This document shows, piece after piece, positions 1-6,962 of a stretch of DNA of 11,531 bases. The notes below the pieces were generated by a model. That model made no database searches, was not told the origin of the DNA, and was given only the letters and a program-made list of their open reading frames with translations. Both the position numbers and the translations under genes were made by a program. Each line of letters starts with the position of its first letter. The stretch's first letter is position 1. The DNA is from Candidatus Moraniibacteriota bacterium (lineage in GTDB: Bacteria; Patescibacteriota; Minisyncoccia; Moranbacterales; UBA2206): positions 2,610 through 14,140 of the forward strand of contig DMXN01000023.1 of the NCBI GenBank assembly GCA_003482885.1, in the 5' to 3' direction.

Positions 1-65
1 CTATCGCGCGATGTTTCAGCATTTTTTCTTTTTGTTTTATTTTTGTTGTTGATTATTTTAGACAT
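1..65 (-). CDS. Possible 5' end of an unidentified gene, cut by the window edge
   Basis: An ATG on the minus strand lies 7 nt after the holB stop and opens a frame that stays open for 21 codons to the edge of the window. It begins MSKIINNKNKTKRKN and is very rich in Lys and Asn, like a disordered basic N-terminus. The same orientation and short spacing suggest the next gene of the holB transcription unit. In many bacteria holB is followed by a PSP1-domain gene (ricT/yaaT), but nothing visible here confirms that. No clear ribosome-binding site precedes the ATG; the spacer is mostly T. The stretch is short enough to be open by chance. Confidence 0.4.
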   Translation of the reverse strand, partial: MSKIINNKNKTKRKNAETSRD

Positions 66-72
66 AAAAAAA

Positions 73-960
73 TCAAAATTCTAACAATAAATTTTCCACT
101 ATCAATCGCGCATTTGAATTTGTGCCGTTGATTGTTTTCTTGCTTTTTTCAATTTCTTCAATCAATTTCAACGCTTTCAATGGAAACACGGAAACAAAAC
201 TTTTTCGGCCTAAAATTATGCTTCGCAAAAGAATTATCCAAAGATCAATTTTAGCCAGCAGTTGCGGCGTATTTTTGCTTAATTGTTCCGCCAAAAATAA
301 TTTTTCGTTCAGGGACATCGAGAATAAAGATTGAAATTCTTTGGCAATTTCTTTTTTTTCTTCCAATTCAGTTTCCTTTTGTAAAAAATTTTGCGCCCAA
401 CCGGGACGACCCAGCGACCAAAAAATCATTTCTTCTCTGTCCGGCAGCGACGCGTCAAACATCTCGCCAATTTCCTCGGAAGATAAAAGTTCGAACCGCT
501 TAATTTGGCAGCGGGAAATAATCGTCGGCAATAATTTTTTTTCGTCTTCAACAATCAAAATAATTATAGTATTTTTCGGCGGCTCTTCAAGAATTTTCAA
601 CAGAGCGTTTTGCGCCGATATATTAAGTTTTTGCGCGCTACGGATAATCGTCGCGCGATAGTTTTTACCAAAGGATGTAAGGCTAAATTCTTTTTGCAAT
701 TTTTTTATCGCCTCGATTTTTATTTCTTTTTCTTTAAAAATTCCGTCTTTTTCTTCGACTTCCGGTTCAATGATAAGTAAATTGGAATTAAACGATTCTT
801 TTTGCCAATTAGTTAATTTGTCGGAAAAATTTTTGGCCGCCAAAAATTTCCCCACCGCTTCCGGTCCGCAAAAAAGATATGAACATGCCAATGGCGTGTT
901 CCTACGAAGCATCGCTCGTTCCAGCGAATCGATTATTTTTTTGTGGCCGATGATAGACAT
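73..960 (-). CDS. holB: DNA polymerase III subunit delta' (clamp loader)
   Basis: This 295-aa protein looks like the delta' subunit of the clamp-loader complex, which helps open the beta sliding clamp and place it on primed DNA. It has the AAA+ layout: a P-loop-like GPEAVGKF at residues 32-39, the family motif NALLKILEEPP at 118-128, and the clamp-loader SRC motif at 149-151, followed by an all-helical C-terminal region. The residue after the P-loop lysine is Phe instead of Ser/Thr, so this subunit probably does not hydrolyse ATP, as is known for delta'. The four-cysteine zinc module found in E. coli delta' and gamma/tau is missing; residues 45-90 contain no Cys. The ATG at 960 gives the conserved N-terminus (IIGHKKIIDSLERA). 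It lies downstream of a repeat-filled spacer after the glycosyltransferase gene. The assignment is firm as a delta'/gamma-type clamp-loader protein, and delta' is favoured by the degenerate P-loop and short length. Confidence 0.93.
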   Translation of the reverse strand: MSIIGHKKIIDSLERAMLRRNTPLACSYLFCGPEAVGKFLAAKNFSDKLTNWQKESFNSNLLIIEPEVEEKDGIFKEKEIKIEAIKKLQKEFSLTSFGKNYRATIIRSAQKLNISAQNALLKILEEPPKNTIIILIVEDEKKLLPTIISRCQIKRFELLSSEEIGEMFDASLPDREEMIFWSLGRPGWAQNFLQKETELEEKKEIAKEFQSLFSMSLNEKLFLAEQLSKNTPQLLAKIDLWIILLRSIILGRKSFVSVFPLKALKLIEEIEKSKKTINGTNSNARLIVENLLLEF

Positions 961-1104
961 TCGTTTTGCGAATTTCTAATTCCCAATTTCTAACCTTGCC
1001 TACCGGCAGGCAGGTTTCTAAACGATTTCTAATGTTTTAATTTCAAAATTTTAGACATTGGACATTTTAAATTTTGAATTTGATTGGAAATTAGGAATTA
1101 GAAA
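961..1104. repeat. Composite inverted-repeat spacer between the GT4 gene and holB
   Basis: This 144-nt gap is mostly repeat sequence. Outer arms at 971-992 and 1085-1106 are inverted copies matching at 20 of 22 positions; each is built from degenerate TTAGAAA/TTAGGAA-like heptads. The right arm runs 2 nt into the stop codon of the upstream gene. Between the arms are a GC-rich palindrome (995-1014) and a smaller AT-rich inverted pair (TTCAAAATTT at 1042-1051, AAATTTTGAA at 1069-1078). The transcript could fold into a branched structure. No reading frame is present. It might slow or end transcription before holB or be a mobile or amplified repeat. I see no canonical hairpin followed by a T run. 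Confidence 0.75.
995..1014. repeat. GC-rich palindrome with CCGG core
   Basis: The sequence is a 20-nt near-perfect palindrome centred on CCGG. Nine of ten pairs can form if one G-T pair is counted, with a single mismatch at 1002/1007. It stands out as a GC-rich island in an otherwise very AT-rich spacer. It resembles the GCCTGCCGGCAGGC-type palindromes that I recall being scattered through Patescibacteria genomes; that link is from memory and was not searched. Confidence 0.7.
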
Positions 1105-2235
1105 TTAGAAATTTATTATATTATCTATGTACTCACCCAATTCTTTTTTAAATCTCTCCTTGCTGAATTCTCCCGCTCTGAATTTTATAAATTCTTTATC
1201 GTATTGTTTTTCTTTTTCTATAAATTTATTCACGCTGCCAATAATATTTTCCGGTGTAGCGTTTTCAAAAAATTCTCCAGTTTTTCCTTCAAGCACAATT
1301 TCTCGCGCTCCGCCTTTGCGAACGGCTAAAACCGGAACGCCAAAAGACATCGCTTCCGCCGGCGCGACGCCGAAATCATCCACGCAGGGAAAAATGAAAG
1401 CTCGCGCGTTGGCGTAAATTTCCGGCAATTTTTCATCCGGCTGAAATCCCAAAAATTTTATCGTTTCGCCAGCAATCGATTTTAAATATTTTTCCTGCCC
1501 GCCGCTTCCGACAATCACAAGTGGCAATTTTAATTTATTAAATGCTTCGATAACCACATCAACTTTTTTATATGGCGACAATCTGGAAATGACAAGAAAA
1601 TATTTATCCCCACTGTAGAGACGAGGCATTGCCTCGTCTCTACCAGAAGATAAAATTTCTACCGGTGGATAAATTACTTCACTCTCCCTCCCATAATATT
1701 TTTTAATCCGCGCTTGCGTATATTTTGAATTGGAAATAATATATTCCGGCCGATCGGCTGCCGCTTTGTCCCAAACGCGAATATAATTTAAAACGGCTCT
1801 CGCAAAAAAATTTGTTATTCCGCATTTTTTTTGCTGATCCAGATACTCGCCGTTCATATCCCAAGCAAAACGGATCGGGCTGTGCAAATACGCGATGTGA
1901 ATTGTATTCAATCGCGTTATAATTCCTTTTGACCAAGCGCCCGAACTGGAAATCACCAAATCAAAATCGCGCAAATCGAAAGTTTCCGGCGCTACCGGAA
2001 AAAACGGCAACAGCCATTTTTTTCTCTGGCGCAAAAATTTAGGAAACTTTTGCAAAAAAGAAGTATGGATTTTTTTATTCTTCAACCACTCCGGCGCTTT
2101 TTCTTTGTCATATAGCAACGAATAAATCGGCGCGTCCGGAAACATTTCGCACAAAACTTTAAGCACCCTTTCCGCTCCGCCAAATTCAACCAAAAAATCA
2201 TGCGCCAAAGCAATTTTCAAATCTTTTTTATTCAT
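1105..2235 (-). CDS. GT4-family glycosyltransferase, WbaZ-like
   Basis: This 376-aa protein is a GT-B-fold glycosyltransferase of family 4, of the mannosyltransferase-like WbaZ kind that builds surface polysaccharide from nucleotide sugars at the inner face of the membrane. The N-terminal acceptor domain has the family pattern AHDFLVEFGGAERVL (residues 11-25), FDLVISSSGAWSKG (91-104) and HSPIRFAWD (118-126). The C-terminal donor domain starts at KYFLVISRLSPYKK (211-224). The usual E-x7-E catalytic pattern is here D286-x7-E294, with Asp in place of the first Glu. Residues 198-207, in the linker between the two domains, are encoded by a perfect 29-nt palindromic repeat. The ATG at 2235 lies 6 nt after an extended -10 box, which supports both this start and a separate, possibly leaderless, transcript. 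The exact sugar and acceptor cannot be read from the sequence. Confidence 0.9.
   Translation of the reverse strand: MNKKDLKIALAHDFLVEFGGAERVLKVLCEMFPDAPIYSLLYDKEKAPEWLKNKKIHTSFLQKFPKFLRQRKKWLLPFFPVAPETFDLRDFDLVISSSGAWSKGIITRLNTIHIAYLHSPIRFAWDMNGEYLDQQKKCGITNFFARAVLNYIRVWDKAAADRPEYIISNSKYTQARIKKYYGRESEVIYPPVEILSSGRDEAMPRLYSGDKYFLVISRLSPYKKVDVVIEAFNKLKLPLVIVGSGGQEKYLKSIAGETIKFLGFQPDEKLPEIYANARAFIFPCVDDFGVAPAEAMSFGVPVLAVRKGGAREIVLEGKTGEFFENATPENIIGSVNKFIEKEKQYDKEFIKFRAGEFSKERFKKELGEYIDNIINF
1615..1643. repeat. Perfect 29-nt palindrome inside a coding sequence
   Basis: Two 14-nt arms flank a single central base. The ends are GTAGAGAC and GTCTCTAC, and the inner arms are GAGGCA and TGCCTC. The element lies in frame in the glycosyltransferase gene and is read as GRDEAMPRLY (residues 198-207). 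A second element with the same 8-nt ends and the same 8+6+1+6+8 layout, but a different core, lies at 6963-6991. This is the pattern of a REP-like repeat family in which paired changes keep the hairpin. Confidence 0.85.
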
Positions 2236-2241
2236 AGCCCA

Positions 2242-2250
2242 ATTTTAGCA
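2242..2250 (-). promoter_or_regulatory. Extended -10 promoter abutting the WbaZ-like GT4 start codon
   Basis: Read on the minus strand this is TGCTAAAAT: an extended -10 TG, one base, then TAAAAT (5 of 6 to consensus; box at 2242-2247). Only 6 nt separate the box from the ATG at 2235, so the predicted transcription start falls on or next to the A of the ATG. No convincing -35 box is seen, which is common for extended -10 promoters. It lies in the 41-nt gap after the upstream glycosyltransferase gene, so it would be an internal promoter of the envelope cluster. Confidence 0.55.
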
Positions 2251-2276
2251 TAGCAAAATAATTTTTACACTAATCG

Positions 2277-3356
2277 CTATTCCTCCATCAAAATCCTCGC
2301 GATCTCACTCGCGCATTTTTCCCAACTGAATCTTTTGACATTTTCAAAACCTTTTTTAATTATATCGTTTCTTAAATTTTTATCGCTGATTATTTTGTAC
2401 GCCGCTTCGGCAATTTCGTCATAATTATTAGGATCGATTAAAAAAGCGCTGCCGTCGGCAACCTCCGGCAACGATGAGATGTTAGAAGTAATCACCGGCG
2501 CGCCAGCGCTTTGCGCTTCTAAAATCGGCAAACCGAAACCTTCATAAAATGTCGGAAATAAAAATACATCCGCGTTTTTTAATAATCGCCATTTTTCTTC
2601 ATCGGTGACAAAACCGGCTAAAGCAATACCTTTTTTATATTCCGATTTTTCAATTTTATTTTTAATTTCTTCCTCGCCATAGCCAAAATTTCCCGCCAAA
2701 ATAAGTTTGTGTGGAATTTTATATTTTTCTTTTAAAATTTCAAACGCCTTGATAATTCCTAAAATATTTTTCCTTTTCTCCAGTCGACCGATAAATAAAA
2801 TAAATTTTGAATTTTTTTGGAAATTGGAAATTGGAAATTGGAAATTCGCACCAGCGTCGTATCCATTATGCACAACTTCTATCTTTTCTTCCGGCACTTT
2901 ATACAATCGCATTAAATCGCGTTTTGTGTTTTCCGATACCGCGATAATTTTCTTTGCCCAACGGCAGGAATTTTTAATCGACCAGCGCATATACATTCTT
3001 TCCCAGAAAAAATATGCTTCCGGAATCATTTCGTACTCCAAGCCGTGAATCGTTACGGTTGTATTATTAGAATGAACAAATGGCACTGTATGAGCCGGAA
3101 TGAATAATGCGTCCACTGGATGAAATAACATTTCCAATGATAGACCAACTTGCGTCCATAGATATGAAAAATTTATAACCTTAACTTGCCAATTTTTCGG
3201 CAAAACGAAATCTATTATCTGATTTTTCCGCGCATATAAAACAACCGACCGATCAGCCAGTTTATTTTTTAAAGCTTTTATAATTTGATAAGAATATTCT
3301 TCAATCCCTGTCCGCTGTTTTATAAAAGCGCGCGAAGCGTCGATGCCAATTAGCAT
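2277..3356 (-). CDS. GT4-family glycosyltransferase
   Basis: This 359-aa GT-B glycosyltransferase of family 4 probably adds a sugar during surface glycan synthesis. The N-terminal domain begins MLIGIDASRA and shows the family's TGIEEYSY loop (residues 16-23), with VTIHGLEYE at 101-109. The donor-binding domain starts near residue 184 with FILFIGRLEKRKN, followed by LAGNFGYG (220-227) and ADVFLFPTFYEGFGLPILEA (262-281). E272-x7-E280 is the intact catalytic/donor pattern. Residues 171-180 (NFQFPISNFQ), in the linker between the domains, are translated from four tandem copies of a 7-nt repeat. The start lies 4 nt after the mreB stop, so translation is probably coupled to mreB. The donor sugar is not determinable. 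Confidence 0.9.
   Translation of the reverse strand: MLIGIDASRAFIKQRTGIEEYSYQIIKALKNKLADRSVVLYARKNQIIDFVLPKNWQVKVINFSYLWTQVGLSLEMLFHPVDALFIPAHTVPFVHSNNTTVTIHGLEYEMIPEAYFFWERMYMRWSIKNSCRWAKKIIAVSENTKRDLMRLYKVPEEKIEVVHNGYDAGANFQFPISNFQKNSKFILFIGRLEKRKNILGIIKAFEILKEKYKIPHKLILAGNFGYGEEEIKNKIEKSEYKKGIALAGFVTDEEKWRLLKNADVFLFPTFYEGFGLPILEAQSAGAPVITSNISSLPEVADGSAFLIDPNNYDEIAEAAYKIISDKNLRNDIIKKGFENVKRFSWEKCASEIARILMEE
2817..2846. repeat. Tandem 7-nt repeat (TTGGAAA x4) inside a coding sequence
   Basis: Four exact copies of TTGGAAA run from 2817 to 2844, followed by TT. On the coding strand this reads as the cyclic peptide FPISNFQ. Because 7 is not a multiple of 3, all frames of a strand give the same seven codons, and neither strand contains a stop. 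The repeat fills the interdomain linker of the glycosyltransferase gene. It is related to the degenerate heptads in the 961-1104 spacer. Confidence 0.85.
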
Positions 3357-3360
3357 AATT

Positions 3361-4368
3361 TTATTTCGACAACATTATCGTTCTCTTATACAAATCAAGA
3401 TTTTCCAACGCGATTCCGATACCTTTGATCACGCAAAGCAACGCGTCGTCCGCCACATAACACGGAACGCCAATTGTCTTGGTAATCAGCTGGTCAAGAT
3501 TGCGCAAAAGCGCTCCGCCGCCGGACAAAACCATTCCTTTATCCATAATATCCGCCGCCAACTCCGGCGGAGTTTCTTGCAAAACTTTTTTGATCGCGTT
3601 AATCACTTCACGCAATTCATCTTGAATCGCTTCCGTCACTTCATTGGAAGAAATTCGCACTGTTTTTGGCAAGCCGCCCGTAAGATCACGCCCTCGCACA
3701 TCCATATAGTCTTCTTTTACTTGCGGAAGCGCCGAACCGATTTTTTTTTTCACTTCTTCCGCTGTTCTGTCTCCGATAGAAAGACTGTATTTTCGTTTGA
3801 TATAATCAGCAATCGCTTGATCGATTCTGTTTCCACCGACTCGCGCGCTATACGCTGACACAACTCCGCCAAGCGACACAACCGCCACCTCGGAAGTTCC
3901 TCCGCCAATATCAATAATCATATTGCCGGCCGCGTTATTAATCGGAATTCCCGCGCCGATCGCCGCGAGAACCGGCTCTTTTACGACATAAGCGGTTTTC
4001 GCTCCGGCTCTAATGGTCGCATCAATCACCGCTCTTTTTTCAGTCGAAGTAACGCCGGCTGGAATGGAAATCATCACTTCCGGACGAATAAGCCGGAATT
4101 TTCCGCTCACTTTATTGATGAAATACTTAAGCATCGCTTCCGTGATTTTATAATCCGCGATTACGCCGTCTTTCATTGGTCGGCTTGCTATAATTGTATC
4201 CGGCGTTCGTCCAAGCATTTCCTTAGCTTCATTGCCAATCGCCAAAACTTTATTTTCTAAAAGCGAAATCGCCACCACTGACGGCTCATTAACAATAATT
4301 CCCTTTCCGGGAACAAAAACCAGAACATTAGCCGTGCCCAAATCAATCCCAATTTTTCGTACAAGCAT
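3361..4368 (-). CDS. mreB: Rod-shape-determining protein MreB (bacterial actin)
   Basis: This 335-aa actin-like ATPase forms membrane-associated filaments that guide peptidoglycan synthesis along the cell side wall. All the nucleotide-binding signatures are visible: phosphate-1 loop GIDLGTANV (residues 7-15), phosphate-2 loop IDIGGGTSEVAV (152-163) and adenosine motif GMVLSGGGALLRN (278-290). ARVGGNRID (175-183) and the RPEVMISIPAG segment (95-105) are also typical. Length is normal for the family (about 335-350 aa). The gene begins 5 nt after the murA stop and is followed 4 nt later by a glycosyltransferase gene. The usual partners mreC and mreD do not follow it. The start ATG at 4368 gives the expected N-terminus. 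Confidence 0.97.
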   Translation of the reverse strand: MLVRKIGIDLGTANVLVFVPGKGIIVNEPSVVAISLLENKVLAIGNEAKEMLGRTPDTIIASRPMKDGVIADYKITEAMLKYFINKVSGKFRLIRPEVMISIPAGVTSTEKRAVIDATIRAGAKTAYVVKEPVLAAIGAGIPINNAAGNMIIDIGGGTSEVAVVSLGGVVSAYSARVGGNRIDQAIADYIKRKYSLSIGDRTAEEVKKKIGSALPQVKEDYMDVRGRDLTGGLPKTVRISSNEVTEAIQDELREVINAIKKVLQETPPELAADIMDKGMVLSGGGALLRNLDQLITKTIGVPCYVADDALLCVIKGIGIALENLDLYKRTIMLSK

Positions 4369-4373
4369 ATAAT

Positions 4374-5636
4374 TTATTTTTCAATTCTTTTTATCTCCGC
4401 GCCCAATTTTTGCAATCTTTCTTCAATTCTTTCATAACCGCGATCGACTTGATAAATTTCGTTTATGATAGTTTTTCCTTCCGCAATCAGCGCGGCGATA
4501 ATCAATGTCGCGCCGGCGCGCAAATCGAAACTGGTGATAGTTTTCCCTTTCAATTTTGTCGGACCGTTTACAAGAATTCTATGTGCATCTAAAACTTTCG
4601 CGCGCGCGCCCATTTTTTTCAGCTCCCCGATATAATTAAACCGGCTCTCATAAAGCGAGTCATGAATCAGAGTTTCTCCTTCAGCTTGCGTCGCCAATAC
4701 GCCGAACGGCGCTTGAACATCCGAAGGCACGCCGGGATATGTTCTCGTATCAATTTTGGAAACCGCTTTGAGTTTTTTAACGGGAATAACATCAATGAAA
4801 TTTTTTCCGATTTTGAAATCAGCGTCAAACTCACGCAACTTTTCCAATACCAAATCCAAGTGTTCCTCTCTGGCATTTTTTACGCGAATCGGACTTTTGG
4901 TCGCCACGCCCATAATCAAAAAAGTGGCCGCTTCATTAGCGTCGGGAATGATTGTATGTTTTGCTCCGCGCAATTTTTTATTCCCTATTATTTCAAGAGT
5001 ATGCGTTCCCAATCCTTTTATTTTCACGCCCAATGAAACCAGAAATTTTCCCAAATCTTCCACATGCGGTTCGCAAGCGCAAACTTTAATAATCGTTTTT
5101 CCGGGTAAGACGGCGGCCAACATCATCGTATTTTCCGTCGCCGTCACCGACATTTCCCCTAAAGTAATTTTCGCCGCTTTTCTTTTTTTCGCATTCACGA
5201 TATAGCCTTTTTCATTTTGCAAAATATCTACGCCCATTTTGCTCAAAGCTTCAAAATGCGTTCCCAAAGGACGAGCGCCAATCACGCAACCGCCTGGGCG
5301 ATAAAATTTGAATTTATCAAACCGCGCGCTCATTGATCCCAAAAGCAAGGCGGAGGAACGCAACTTTTTCATCGTTTCAACGCTAATTTTTTCCGGATGA
5401 ATATCAGAATTTTTAATACTGATTTTTCTTTTTCCCAGCCACTTGATTTCCGACCCCATGCTTTCCAAAATTTCCAACATCCGAAACATATCCTCAATGA
5501 GAGGAATATTGGAAATAACGCATTCTTCTTTTGTCAAAAGCGTCGCGGCAAGAATCGGCGTCGTGGCATTTTTCGAGCCTCGCACTTCAATTTCCCCCTT
5601 TAATTTTTTCCCTCCGATAATTTCAAATATTTCCAT
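4374..5636 (-). CDS. murA: UDP-N-acetylglucosamine 1-carboxyvinyltransferase MurA
   Basis: This 420-aa cytoplasmic enzyme catalyses the first committed step of peptidoglycan synthesis, transferring enolpyruvate from phosphoenolpyruvate to UDP-GlcNAc. It is the fosfomycin target in other bacteria. Key features are K22/N23 in GSKNATTPI, the catalytic cysteine C117 in RPGGCVIGARPLGTH, the general-acid region PSDVQAPFG with D306, and DLRAGA at 371-376. The target cysteine is retained, unlike the Asp variants that resist fosfomycin. Length matches the family (about 417-420 aa). It lies between the lytic transglycosylase gene (47-nt gap) and mreB (5-nt gap). An AGGG about 12 nt upstream of the ATG is only a weak ribosome-binding site, and no clear promoter is seen in the gap. 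Confidence 0.97.
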   Translation of the reverse strand: MEIFEIIGGKKLKGEIEVRGSKNATTPILAATLLTKEECVISNIPLIEDMFRMLEILESMGSEIKWLGKRKISIKNSDIHPEKISVETMKKLRSSALLLGSMSARFDKFKFYRPGGCVIGARPLGTHFEALSKMGVDILQNEKGYIVNAKKRKAAKITLGEMSVTATENTMMLAAVLPGKTIIKVCACEPHVEDLGKFLVSLGVKIKGLGTHTLEIIGNKKLRGAKHTIIPDANEAATFLIMGVATKSPIRVKNAREEHLDLVLEKLREFDADFKIGKNFIDVIPVKKLKAVSKIDTRTYPGVPSDVQAPFGVLATQAEGETLIHDSLYESRFNYIGELKKMGARAKVLDAHRILVNGPTKLKGKTITSFDLRAGATLIIAALIAEGKTIINEIYQVDRGYERIEERLQKLGAEIKRIEK

Positions 5637-5683
5637 AATTTATATTAACCCTATATTAAAAGTTATTTTAAATCAAACTAAGA

Positions 5684-6904
5684 TCAATTCATCACCCGCT
5701 CATAATTATCCGCCCAGTATAAAACTTTCGCTCCGTAATTGACGCCTTTGGAATCGCAATAAGCCGTCCAGTTTCCTCCGGCCAAATAAACGCAATAGGC
5801 TTTGGCTTCCGCGCTTTTTTTATGCTGTTTGACACCATCAACTTTTGTCAATTTCAAAGCCATCGCCACTACGCCATCCGTCAAACTCCAAGGATCGGGC
5901 GGATTATTTCCCGTTGCCGCGGCAATAGAGCTTTTATAACCCATCCAAGTATCCGGCATAAATTGCGCCACGCCCATCGCGCCGCCGGTGCCTTTATATC
6001 CTTTCGGCGGACAAGAAACTTTTTGTTTGTTATAATTGTAATCCAAATCTTTGCAAATTTGCTTAAATATCGTCGCGCGATAACTGTTCATCTTGCTTTC
6101 TTTGAAAGTGCATCCGCCGGTATATCTTCCCAGATTCGATTCCACCACCAAAACTCCCAAAAGATAATCCTTGCGGATGCCGGTAATTTTGGCGGCATAG
6201 TTAGCCGCGTCCGTCACATTCTTGAAACTGACCGCGCTGGAAAGCAAACTGGACAATTCATTTTTTAATTTATCTATTTTCGCGTTTAATTCGGAAAGTG
6301 TCGCCTGCGCTTCTTTAATATCCGTTTTTATTTCATACTGTTGTCCCTGTTGAAGGCTGATTAATTTTTCATGATCTTCTTTCTTCCCATCCAAATCTTC
6401 TTTGGTTTTTACCGTATCCTGCTTGATCTGTTCGATTTCATCAAGAACAGCCACAATTTTTTCTTTGATATTTAAAACTTGATCGAAATTATCGGACATA
6501 TTTTCCAAAGAGTTTTCGCCATTCAAAAGCAACCCGAATAAAGAATCCTGATCGGCGTAAAAAGCTTCTTGAATATAGCTTTCCAGCATTCCCCGATTGA
6601 GCATTATACGCTGATTAAGATTGGCCACATCCGCTTCTTTCCTTTCTATTTCCGTTTGGGTTTTTTGCAATAAATTTTTCGTCACTATTGTTTCGGCCTG
6701 TTTTTTTTGCAATAAAGTTTGGGAGGTATTAATTTCTTGCTGCACTTTTTCAGCCTTGTTTTCCACTTTTTCTATATCGCCTTGAATATCTTTCGCATCA
6801 TCGGCAGCGAAAGCTTTATCTCGATAAGAATTAAAATCAAAAAAAACCAGCCAAAACAAAACCGCGACCGTTAATATTTTTTTGGCGATTTTTCTATAAT
6901 CCAT
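5684..6904 (-). CDS. Secreted coiled-coil protein with lytic transglycosylase domain
   Basis: This 406-aa protein probably cleaves peptidoglycan glycan strands outside the membrane. Residues 1-33 look like a signal peptide: basic RKIAKK, a hydrophobic core at about 10-22, and a likely cut after AFA at 33. Residues about 36-225 are heptad-rich and Lys/Glu/Gln-rich, like the long coiled coil of PcsB/CwlO/EnvC-type division hydrolases. The C-terminal third resembles the SLT/MltB lysozyme-like fold: candidate catalytic Glu E255 in VVESNLGR, then GTGGAMGVAQFMPDTW (305-320). Five cysteines (265, 284, 298, 371, 383) in the secreted part may form disulfides. In PcsB, CwlO and EnvC the coiled coil is paired with CHAP, NlpC/P60 or M23 domains, so a transglycosylase in that place is notable. 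The gene has its own promoter and lies upstream of murA. Confidence 0.88.
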   Translation of the reverse strand: MDYRKIAKKILTVAVLFWLVFFDFNSYRDKAFAADDAKDIQGDIEKVENKAEKVQQEINTSQTLLQKKQAETIVTKNLLQKTQTEIERKEADVANLNQRIMLNRGMLESYIQEAFYADQDSLFGLLLNGENSLENMSDNFDQVLNIKEKIVAVLDEIEQIKQDTVKTKEDLDGKKEDHEKLISLQQGQQYEIKTDIKEAQATLSELNAKIDKLKNELSSLLSSAVSFKNVTDAANYAAKITGIRKDYLLGVLVVESNLGRYTGGCTFKESKMNSYRATIFKQICKDLDYNYNKQKVSCPPKGYKGTGGAMGVAQFMPDTWMGYKSSIAAATGNNPPDPWSLTDGVVAMALKLTKVDGVKQHKKSAEAKAYCVYLAGGNWTAYCDSKGVNYGAKVLYWADNYERVMN

Positions 6905-6911
6905 ATTTTAT

Positions 6912-6939
6912 ATTATAGCAATAATTTTGGAAAAAACAA
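6912..6939 (-). promoter_or_regulatory. Promoter of the lytic transglycosylase gene (possibly leaderless)
   Basis: On the minus strand there is a perfect TATAAT (6912-6917) preceded by TGC, giving an extended -10 (TG at 6919-6920). A weak -35 TTGTTT lies at 6934-6939 with a 16-nt spacer. The ATG at 6904 comes only 7 nt after the -10 box, so transcription should start at or within one base of the start codon. There is no room for a ribosome-binding site. It probably drives transglycosylase-murA-mreB-GT4. Confidence 0.7.
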
Positions 6940-6962
6940 ACGCAAAAATTCTCCATAAACGC

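Noticed and set aside
341..1417. Plus-strand open frames opposite holB and the GT4 gene
   Set aside because: They are antisense shadows rich in Ser, Phe and Ile, with no family resemblance, lying over well-supported minus-strand genes.
971..2846. Heptad and palindromic repeats as a CRISPR array
   Set aside because: There are no regularly spaced identical direct repeats with unique spacers and no cas genes.
4756..5205. 149-aa plus-strand frame opposite murA
   Set aside because: murA is complete with all catalytic residues; the antisense frame shows no recognisable domain or promoter.
5637..5683. Leaderless promoter for murA (TAATAT 5 nt before the ATG)
   Set aside because: The box is only 4 of 6 to consensus, has no TG extension and no -35; AT-rich sequence gives such matches easily.
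5822..6268. 148-aa His/Arg-rich plus-strand frame opposite the transglycosylase
   Set aside because: It is a shadow of the conserved C-terminal domain; its composition follows from the opposite strand's codons.
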